From contig JBFXAN010000030.1 in assembly GCA_050184225.1 (NCBI GenBank), positions 1 through 50,810 of the forward strand: a stretch of 50,810 nt of DNA, given 5' to 3'. The stretch comes from JBFXAN01 sp050184225 (GTDB taxonomy: Bacteria > Chloroflexota > Dehalococcoidia > CAUJGQ01). Of the stretch, positions 26,507-33,232 are shown one piece after another (position 1 is the first letter of the stretch; every line of letters begins with the position of its first letter). Below the pieces are notes generated by a model. The model was not told where the DNA came from and ran no database searches. It saw only the letters and a program-made list of their open reading frames with translations. The translations under genes were made by a program, and so were the position numbers.

Positions 26507-27304
26507 CTACCGTCCGACAAAGTTTGGTGACCGCTTCTCGATGAAAGCAGTGACCGCTTCAAGGTGATCATCACTCGACATCGTCGCACTCTCATAGGCA
26601 ATCGCAGTTTCGAAGCTTGTGTTGCCGATGAGCTTGAGAATCTTATTGATGGAGAGTTTGGTCCACTGCACAGCGAGCGGAGGCAGGGCAACGAGCTGCT
26701 GAGCGAACGCGAGAGCAGTTGGTTCCAACTCTTCAGGGCTGACCGCGCGGTTGATTAGTCCAATTGCCGCTGCTGCGGCACCGGTCATCAATTCACCGGT
26801 GAGCAGATACTGCTTCGCGCGGTGTGGCCCAATCGCGAGCGGCCAAAACAGCGTGCCGCCATCACCAGCCGCCAGCCCAACGTTCACGTGCGGGTCACCA
26901 ATCCTGGCCTGCTCCGTCGCGATGACAAGGTCACACGCCAACGCCAGCGTGGCGCCCAGTCCAACGGCATGGCCATTAACCATGGCGATAATTGGCTGCG
27001 GCGTATCAAGCATTCCGTTGACGATCTGTCGCGCCTCAAGTGCTGTCGTAGCCACATCTCGGTTGCGCCAGACCTTCTGCATGTTTCCCAGATCGCCACC
27101 TGCGGAGAAGGCACGGCCAGCACCAGTGAATAGTACGCAGCGGGTTTCTGAATCGTGCGCGACATCGCGCCAGATTTGGGAGAGCTCTGTATGAAGCTCC
27201 GGAGAGATCGCGTTCAACTGCTCAGGTCTATTGAGTGTGATCTTCAGAATGCCAGGTTGCAGACGATCACAAAGGAGAAACTTATATTGGTTGTAGCCGC
27301 TCAT
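26507..27304 (-). CDS. Enoyl-CoA hydratase/isomerase family protein (crotonase fold)
   Basis: The 265-residue protein has the crotonase plan: LKITLNRPEQLNAISPELHT, FTGAGRAFSAGGDLG (oxyanion hole), and IAMVNGHAVGLGATLALACD. Both catalytic Glu positions of rat mitochondrial hydratase (Glu144 and Glu164) appear replaced: IGDPHVNVGLAAGDGG has His where PEI is usual, and HRAKQYLLTG lacks the Glu of AMEMVLTG. So it is a crotonase-fold enzyme that need not be a hydratase; isomerase, hydrolase or decarboxylase roles are known in the fold. It starts 38 bases after the stop of the CoA-transferase beta gene. Confidence 0.85.
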   Translation of the reverse strand: MSGYNQYKFLLCDRLQPGILKITLNRPEQLNAISPELHTELSQIWRDVAHDSETRCVLFTGAGRAFSAGGDLGNMQKVWRNRDVATTALEARQIVNGMLDTPQPIIAMVNGHAVGLGATLALACDLVIATEQARIGDPHVNVGLAAGDGGTLFWPLAIGPHRAKQYLLTGELMTGAAAAAIGLINRAVSPEELEPTALAFAQQLVALPPLAVQWTKLSINKILKLIGNTSFETAIAYESATMSSDDHLEAVTAFIEKRSPNFVGR

Positions 27305-27342
27305 CTGTCGCCTCTTCTCCTAACGAAATTGTTCCCTACTTC

Positions 27343-28623
27343 TTAATTGCCCAGTTTGGTATATCGGGGGCAGGCGCTGGTTCCAACGACATGGTCACGC
27401 TCAAGCTGCTCGAACTCCCGCTGCTCGATCCCAAGTAGGTCCAGCAGCACCTCGGCATTCTGCTCGCCGAGCATCGGTGCCGGGCGTCGCACCGTCAAAC
27501 TGTGGCCGCTCAGCTTGTAGGGCACGCCGGGATACGCATGCGTCCCCGCCTCCGGATGGGTGACTTCCTCGAAGAACCCACGCGCTACGATCTGTGGGTC
27601 TGACATCACCTCAGCCGTATTCAGCACCGCACCTGCTGCGACACCAGCTGCCTGTAGGATGTGCATCGCCTCATAGTGGGTCCTCTGCCGCGTCCACGCC
27701 GAGATAATCGCATCCAACTCGTCCTGGTGAGCGGTGCGGGCCGGCATCGTCGCGAAGCGCAAATCGTCGGCCAGCATCTCGAGCTCCATCGCTTGACAGA
27801 GTGCGCGGAACTCGCTGTCGTCAAAACAGGCGATGGTCACCCAGGTGTCCTCGCCAGCAGTCGGATAGCAGCCGTGGGGCGCAACCCTCGGATGCCGGTT
27901 GCCAATGCGCCGAGGGTTGCGCTGATTCATGGTGTACTCGAGCACCGACTCACCGATCAGCGGGATGTTCGCCTCCAGGTGCGATAGCTCGATGAACTGG
28001 CCGATGCCTGTCCGCCGCCGGTAGAACAGAGCGCCAAGGATCGCGCTGACACCGTGCAACGCCGAGATCGGGTCGCCGACGTTGATCCCGGACTTCATCG
28101 GCGTGTCTTCGCCGTAGCCGGTCAAGCTCACCATACCGCTCAGTTGTTCTTGTCCGATGCCATACGCCAGATAGCTGGATTCCGGCCCGCCGGAGCCGAA
28201 GCCCGGCATCGACAGCATGATAAGGTCCGGTCGTACTGCGCGCAGCGCCGCATAGCCGATGCCCAGCCGGTCCATCACGCCCAGGCTGAAGTTCTCGATC
28301 ACCACATCGCTGATTGCCACTAGCGTTTGGAACGCCGCCACTCCACGCGGATCTTGCAGGTTGAGCGTAATGCCCAGCTTATTCAGATTGACGGCGTTAA
28401 ATGAACCGGCACGGTTGTACGGGTGCTCCCCCGGATTACCGTCTGGATAGTTGCCGAATCCCTGCGGAGGGTCGAGGTCGCCGCGCACTGGGTCCATCCG
28501 CTGGATGGATTCGACCTTGATTACCTCGGCGCCCAAGTCGGCAAGCATGCGTGAACAATGTGGACCTGCCCACACTTGAGAGACATCGGCAACACGCACA
28601 CCGGCGAGCGGTAGACGCCTCAT
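27343..28623 (-). CDS. Class III CoA-transferase, Asp-containing (beta) partner of an unfused pair
   Basis: The 426-residue protein starts at ATG 28623, eight bases after AGGAGG. It begins MRRLPLAGVRVADVSQVWAG and keeps VVIENFSLGVMDRLGIGYAA and APMLGEQNAEVLL. The nucleophile is present: Asp184 in INVGDPISALHG. Its closest relatives in the window are the C-terminal halves of the fused proteins at 33233 and 44952 (shared GxxGDP/YPDSLAG-type region, EYTMNQRN and RNPRRIGNRHPRVAPHG-like motif). The gene starts 13 bases after the stop of its Asp-less partner. A heteromeric CoA-transferase, as in benzylsuccinate CoA-transferase BbsEF, is the obvious hypothesis. Confidence 0.88.
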   Translation of the reverse strand: MRRLPLAGVRVADVSQVWAGPHCSRMLADLGAEVIKVESIQRMDPVRGDLDPPQGFGNYPDGNPGEHPYNRAGSFNAVNLNKLGITLNLQDPRGVAAFQTLVAISDVVIENFSLGVMDRLGIGYAALRAVRPDLIMLSMPGFGSGGPESSYLAYGIGQEQLSGMVSLTGYGEDTPMKSGINVGDPISALHGVSAILGALFYRRRTGIGQFIELSHLEANIPLIGESVLEYTMNQRNPRRIGNRHPRVAPHGCYPTAGEDTWVTIACFDDSEFRALCQAMELEMLADDLRFATMPARTAHQDELDAIISAWTRQRTHYEAMHILQAAGVAAGAVLNTAEVMSDPQIVARGFFEEVTHPEAGTHAYPGVPYKLSGHSLTVRRPAPMLGEQNAEVLLDLLGIEQREFEQLERDHVVGTSACPRYTKLGN

Positions 28624-28636
28624 CAGTCAATTCCTC

Positions 28637-29839
28637 CTAGATCACACCGGATTCGCGGAGGCACATGAGGTCCGCGCGACTCAGTCCAAGTTCACCGACC
28701 AGCACCGCGTCGTTGTGCTCGCCGAGCAGCGGCGCGCGCTCCACACGCCACGGCGTCTCCGCGCACCGAAAGGGCGCACCGGGGAATGTATGGGGACCTA
28801 CTCGCGGGTGATCCACCGTGGCGAAATAGGAGCGCGTGAGGAGTTGCTCAGACTGCAGCAGATCCCCTGCCGTGGCGACATAGGCGAATGCTAGCCCGTG
28901 CGCCTGGCCCGCGTGGTAGATCTCCTTCTTTGTCCGCTCCACTAGCCACGGCAGGATGATCGCGTCGAGTTCGTCGCGCGCCTCCGGCTCAGTGCGCTGT
29001 GGCAGCGTTGCAAAGCGTGGGTCCGCCAGTCGCTCGTCCATGAGCTTGGCCATTTCGCCCCAACGATGCGTGGGTCCCGCGATCACTCCCACCCAGCCGT
29101 CGATGCATGGGTAGATGCCCCATGGGTGATTTGCGTGGCGGTTGCCTTTGCGCTCGTCAATGATGCCACGGTAGGCGTAGAGCACATGGTTAAACTCCGC
29201 GATGGCGACGTTCGCTTCCAGCGTACTCACGTCCACATATTGGCCATGCCCACTCTCCTCGGCCTCATACAGCGCTGCTAGCGTGGCGACGGCGGCCGTC
29301 TGTCCGGCGACATAGAGCGAGATTGACCCACCCAACTTCAGCGGTTCGCGGTCAGGTTCACCTGTGATCGACATCAGGCTACTGAGCGCGTACTCAGTGA
29401 TCTCGGTCGCTTTGAAGTCACGGTACGGTCCCGTCTGTCCAAAGTTCGTGACCGATGCATACACCAACCGTGGGTTGTCGGCCACGAGCACGTCGTAGCC
29501 GAGGCCCCAGCCGTCCAGCGTGCCTGGTGGATAGCTCTCAAGAAGTACATCAGCCGAAGTAGCAATCTGGCGCACGAGCGCAGAACCGCTAGGGGTGACT
29601 GGGTCGATCGTGACGCTCTGCTTCGCCGTATTGAGATACAAGAACAGACCGCTAGACTCGGGATCCGGATAATCGCCGGGGAATGGTCCCACCATTCGGC
29701 TGGAATCTCCACCGCGAGGACGTTCAATCTTGACGACGTCCGCACCCATACCCGCTAGCAGTTTCCCGCAGTATGGCCCGCTGATGCCCGAGCTGAGCTC
29801 GACGACCCGAACGCCGTGAAGCGGCCCTACAATCTCCAT
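28637..29839 (-). CDS. Class III CoA-transferase homologue lacking the catalytic Asp (alpha partner)
   Basis: The 400-residue protein starts at ATG 29839, preceded by AAGGGGTAGGA; upstream residues in the frame look non-coding. It keeps LHGVRVVELSSGISGPYCGK, MGADVVKIERPRGGDSSR and RAPLLGEHNDAV. At the nucleophile position, however, it reads GGSISLYVAGQTA: aligned to the usual VGVAVADLLAG, the Asp is Leu. The same GGS-x-x-x-Tyr-x-AG pattern occurs in the N-terminal halves of the fused proteins at 33233 (GGNPASYMAG) and 44952 (GGSPAQYAGG). It probably acts only with the Asp-containing gene 13 bases downstream. It starts 44 bases after the binding-protein stop. Confidence 0.87.
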   Translation of the reverse strand: MEIVGPLHGVRVVELSSGISGPYCGKLLAGMGADVVKIERPRGGDSSRMVGPFPGDYPDPESSGLFLYLNTAKQSVTIDPVTPSGSALVRQIATSADVLLESYPPGTLDGWGLGYDVLVADNPRLVYASVTNFGQTGPYRDFKATEITEYALSSLMSITGEPDREPLKLGGSISLYVAGQTAAVATLAALYEAEESGHGQYVDVSTLEANVAIAEFNHVLYAYRGIIDERKGNRHANHPWGIYPCIDGWVGVIAGPTHRWGEMAKLMDERLADPRFATLPQRTEPEARDELDAIILPWLVERTKKEIYHAGQAHGLAFAYVATAGDLLQSEQLLTRSYFATVDHPRVGPHTFPGAPFRCAETPWRVERAPLLGEHNDAVLVGELGLSRADLMCLRESGVI

Positions 29840-29883
29840 TCCTACCCCTTGATGATCAGTACTCGTTCCGATCACGCGAACTA

Positions 29884-31698
29884 CTACTTGCGCAGCGAGT
29901 CGTCGAGCCAGTAGAAGGGTTCCAACTCCGCCCCATCTACACCTGCCTGCCACATCGAGTAGGTGTCCGGCCCTTGCAGCCCCTTCCGGTTCAATGTCGG
30001 CATCTCCGTGCTGCCTCCCTGTGGTACGGCAGGCATCTGCTCGGCGAAGTAGCGCTGGATATCGTGCACGATTCCGATCCGCTTATTCGGGTCGAGTTCG
30101 CTGCGTTGCTTGCCAATGAGTGCATCAAGCTCAGGGAAGTTCGGGCCGACCTGATTGTTAGGTCCATACGATGAGAAGAAGACCTGGAGCCATTGGCCCA
30201 CGTCACCCCGCCCGCCGTTGCCATACATAGCAACGCCTTCGATGTCGCCCTGGTTGCGCAGGAATTGGGGGATCCAGACTGAATTGTAATCGACGGGATT
30301 GCCCTTACAGTGGATACCGCCTTTTGCCAACATCGCCATCAGCGCCTCGCCGCGCTGTCCCCAATCGTGCCCATACCGCGGTCCAGCCACATAGGTGAAG
30401 GGTGTCTCAAACCCGTCGGGATAGCCGGCCGCGGCAAGGAGTTTCTTTGCTTCCCCGACGTTGTATTGGAGATTCTTCGCGTTCGGCCCGAACTTGGTAT
30501 CCTTCGGGTCGAGCCAGTATGGACCCCAACCTCCACTCAAAGGCGTGGTCCAATAGGCCTTCATCTTCAGTCCAGCTGCCTGGAAGCTTTGAAGGTCGCT
30601 GAACACCTCGATGAAGGCATCGCGGTCGAGCAGCATCGACATCGCCTGGCGCACGCGCCGGTCCTTGAAGGGACTGCCGTCGCGAAAGCTCAGACTGACA
30701 GTCGAGCCCCAGATGAAGGGCGCATCAAGGTCGATCCGCGAATCCTTGACTTCATTGTGCAGGCTCAGAATGTCGCTCGCCGAAATTCCTGCACCAGGAC
30801 GGCTGCCGCCTCCACCACCTAAGTACACATTGCCGGCCCTGAATTGCGCCTGAGCCTGTGCGGCGTCAAGAATGATCGGCAGATCCACACCGTCCAGCAG
30901 CGGATATTGTGCAGCGTCGTAGTAATTGGGATTCTTCCTAAACTGGAAGGCGACCGACGGCTGGTACTTCTCTAGTACCCAGGGACCGGTGCCACGCATC
31001 TCCATCGCGGCGTCATAGCCGCCGGTGAACGATTCTTTTGGCAGAATCCAGAGACCACCCCAAAAGTTCATCGCCGGCAGCATTTGTGCATCAGGGAAGG
31101 CGGTCTTGATCTGGACGGTGCGCGAATCGGGGGCCGTAAACGATAGGACCGGTGCTTCTTTGCTCACCGAATTGGCGAGATCGGCCCTGTAGACCGCAAC
31201 GCTGGCGAATTTGTCCCAGCTCAGCACAACGTCTTCAGCCGTGAGCGCACGACCGCTGGTCGGTGGCCGCTGGTCCAGCTTCATCCCGTCGCGCAACTGT
31301 AGCACCAGGGTTGTCGGGTCGGGCTGCTCCCAAGAAGCCGCAGCATCCGCCTCCAGCGTACCGTCGGCGAGGCTGCCAACCCCAGGCTTGAATTTCAGCA
31401 GCCGACTGTAGGCATAGCCGGCTAGCAACTGATCGGCGGCCCCTTTTGCCGCAATCGGGTCGAACGTCGATACATCGAACGTGGCAGCACTGCGCAAGAC
31501 GCCGCCACGCTGCGGTTGATCGGCTGCGGCCGGCGCACCCGAACTGGTCGCTTTGCTGTCGGTTGACTCGCTCGCGTCGTTCCCGCTACACGCTGCTAAC
31601 AGTGTGGCGCCGGTGCTCGCCGCCAGCGCACTGGCGAGGATACGCCGCCGAGGGATGGATCTAGCGTGGCTGGCATAGTGGGCAATTGGTCTATTCAT
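29884..31698 (-). CDS. Substrate-binding lipoprotein (family 5), module A
   Basis: The 604-residue protein starts at ATG 31698, behind GAGGTGG; a TTG start at 31746 lacks a ribosome site and would run into the palindromic promoter region. The signal region is SIPRRRILASALAASTGATL and ends in the lipobox LLAACSGN. It shares long motifs with the binding proteins at 37204, 39260 and 48825: a DWGQRGEALMAMLAKGGI-like block, a DIQRYFAEQMPAVPQGGSTE block, and the C-terminal YWLDDSLR. No permease or ATPase is adjacent. The gene heads the operon for the split CoA-transferase, crotonase and SDR. Its ligand is unknown. Confidence 0.85.
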   Translation of the reverse strand: MNRPIAHYASHARSIPRRRILASALAASTGATLLAACSGNDASESTDSKATSSGAPAAADQPQRGGVLRSAATFDVSTFDPIAAKGAADQLLAGYAYSRLLKFKPGVGSLADGTLEADAAASWEQPDPTTLVLQLRDGMKLDQRPPTSGRALTAEDVVLSWDKFASVAVYRADLANSVSKEAPVLSFTAPDSRTVQIKTAFPDAQMLPAMNFWGGLWILPKESFTGGYDAAMEMRGTGPWVLEKYQPSVAFQFRKNPNYYDAAQYPLLDGVDLPIILDAAQAQAQFRAGNVYLGGGGGSRPGAGISASDILSLHNEVKDSRIDLDAPFIWGSTVSLSFRDGSPFKDRRVRQAMSMLLDRDAFIEVFSDLQSFQAAGLKMKAYWTTPLSGGWGPYWLDPKDTKFGPNAKNLQYNVGEAKKLLAAAGYPDGFETPFTYVAGPRYGHDWGQRGEALMAMLAKGGIHCKGNPVDYNSVWIPQFLRNQGDIEGVAMYGNGGRGDVGQWLQVFFSSYGPNNQVGPNFPELDALIGKQRSELDPNKRIGIVHDIQRYFAEQMPAVPQGGSTEMPTLNRKGLQGPDTYSMWQAGVDGAELEPFYWLDDSLRK

Positions 31699-31735
31699 GT
31701 GGGGCCACCTCGCATAGATCTGATTGGAGAATTCA

Positions 31736-31759
31736 CTTGATATCAAGATGTTGATTCAA
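31736..31759. promoter_or_regulatory. Putative MarR operator in divergent promoter
   Basis: The AT-rich gap between the binding-protein and MarR-PDZ genes has the perfect palindrome CTTGATATCAAG (31736-31747) and a second near-palindrome TTGATTCAA at 31751-31759. A further TTGATCA lies at 31766-31772. Repeated TTGA-x-TCAA sites between divergent genes are typical of MarR autoregulation. Site use is inferred only. Confidence 0.55.
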
Positions 31760-31812
31760 AATAACTTGATCAGCATTGTGAGTCAAGATATCGTGGGTGA
31801 AACCCCAACCGA

Positions 31813-32700
31813 ATGGACGTCGTGGAGGAAATATTGGATGAGCCGCGCGACCTTGTTGATCACCACGTAAGCGAATGGGCGCGACAGTGCCCAGAGGTGG
31901 ATACGTGGCCGAACCGGGTGCTAACTCGGCTGGGAAGGCTCCAGGCGTTTATCGACCCGGAGATCGACGCGGTCCACACCAAGTACGGTCTCACCCGCAG
32001 CAGCTGCGACGTCTTGTGGGCGTTGCGCCGTCAAGGTGCGCCATACCGTCTTCATCAGCATCGGTTAATGGATGCGCTGATGCGGACCTCTGGAACCGTC
32101 AGCGTGCTGGTCGACCGCTTGGAAAGAGAGGGGTTGGTGACGCGCATGCGTGACCCTGATGATAACCGGGCTGTGTTTGTCTGTCTGACGCCCAAGGGTT
32201 CAGACCTGTTCGTCGCCTCACACGCGGCCCATGGCATCGTTGGCCGACGCGTGCTTGCGTCGTTGACGGCCGACGAGGCGGAAACCCTTGCCGAACTGCT
32301 ACAGAAGTTGCTCGTCAGTTTTGAGCTTGATCAACCCACGTCGGGCTATTGGCCCGGCGCAACATTAGCCGCAATGCTCGGCATTACCTGCGCTCCTGCC
32401 CACACGGCGATGCGCATGCGCAGCGATGTCGGACTGCCAGAACAGAGCGGTCTGCTAATTCGCGATGTAGCCCACGCCAGCTCAGCCGCGCGCGCGCAGA
32501 TCCGATCAGGCGACCTCATCATCGCGGCACAAGGCCACGAGGTCCGAACGCTTCTGGATGTTCATCGAGCGTTGGAGCAAGCAATTCCAGACGGCCGACT
32601 GGCCCTCACGATCCTACAGGGTGTCCAGGAGCGGGATGTCATGCTCGATATCAGTGTGGAGAGTGAGTCAACATTTATGGTAGAAAGTCCCGTGGTGTAG
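31813..32700 (+). CDS. MarR-family regulator fused to a PDZ domain
   Basis: The 295-residue protein has a MarR winged helix at about residues 40-165: LRRQGAPYRLHQHRLMDALM, then SGTVSVLVDRLEREGLVTRM and RDPDDNRAVFVCLTPKGSDL, the classic wing. A linker follows, and residues about 190-288 look like a PDZ domain of the HtrA type: LGITCAP, then GLLIRDVAHASSAARAQIRS and GDLIIAAQGHEVRTLLDVHR. MarR proteins usually stop near residue 150. PDZ domains bind C-terminal peptides, so the fusion may sense a protein or peptide ligand. It is divergent from the module A operon across a palindrome-rich gap. Ribosome binding at ATG 31813 is weak. Confidence 0.85.
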   Translation: MDVVEEILDEPRDLVDHHVSEWARQCPEVDTWPNRVLTRLGRLQAFIDPEIDAVHTKYGLTRSSCDVLWALRRQGAPYRLHQHRLMDALMRTSGTVSVLVDRLEREGLVTRMRDPDDNRAVFVCLTPKGSDLFVASHAAHGIVGRRVLASLTADEAETLAELLQKLLVSFELDQPTSGYWPGATLAAMLGITCAPAHTAMRMRSDVGLPEQSGLLIRDVAHASSAARAQIRSGDLIIAAQGHEVRTLLDVHRALEQAIPDGRLALTILQGVQERDVMLDISVESESTFMVESPVV

Positions 32701-32764
32701 TTTCTTTGGCTGTTAGAGTAGATCAACTCGCGGACGGGACTCAGGATGGCGACGTTATCGCTAG

Positions 32765-32910
32765 AGCCTGTTATGCACTTGTCCTCGCGTATGCTCACTC
32801 ATGCGCGCGTTTCTGATCGACACGACTGGTGTTGCAGCAGCGCGCGACCCTGTCACGACTCGTGGCGTGTCTCTGAGGCGTCAATCGTGGTCGGAAGTGC
32901 ATAACAGGCT
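32765..32910. mobile_element. IS5/IS427-type MITE
   Basis: This 146-bp element has perfect 16-bp inverted ends (AGCCTGTTATGCACTT at 32765-32780, reverse complement at 32895-32910) and is flanked by CTAG at 32761-32764 and 32911-32914. The core CTGTTATG-ACTT also occurs at the left end of the IS5-family element at 3831, with the same CTAG flank. The interior has no credible coding capacity. It lies 64 bases downstream of the MarR-PDZ gene. Confidence 0.85.
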
Positions 32911-32914
32911 CTAG

Positions 32915-33232
32915 CTGGGAGCAGTCCGACTCGACGACATTAGTACTGTGCGACAGCGATCCTACGACCATCGAATCTCGACTCCTCCCTGGACACGAAG
33001 CATCTACTCCACCTTCTGCTGTTGTAGTACTTGGGCGCCCAAAAGGTCGCCGTTCTGGCCCCGCCGCACTCAATCCGGCCGTAATAAGGACTGCGTAAGT
33101 ACACAGCCCTACCAACTACTCGCACCTTCCTGTCAGTGGCGGTACCACGAGCGGATCCGCCAACGGTTAACAATGAGGCTGAGGAACGGAGCAGTACCCG
33201 CAGACCACGCGACACTCATTGATCAGGCTGCT
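32915..33232. other. Non-coding stretch after the MITE
   Basis: About 320 bases lie between the MITE and the stop of the fused CoA-transferase. Open frames here are short and resemble no family. I see no tRNA, clear terminator or repeat. It may be degenerate mobile DNA. Confidence 0.4.

Noticed and set aside
31699..31746. TTG 31746 as the start of the module A binding protein
   Set aside because: It lacks a ribosome site and would place the palindromic operator inside the gene.
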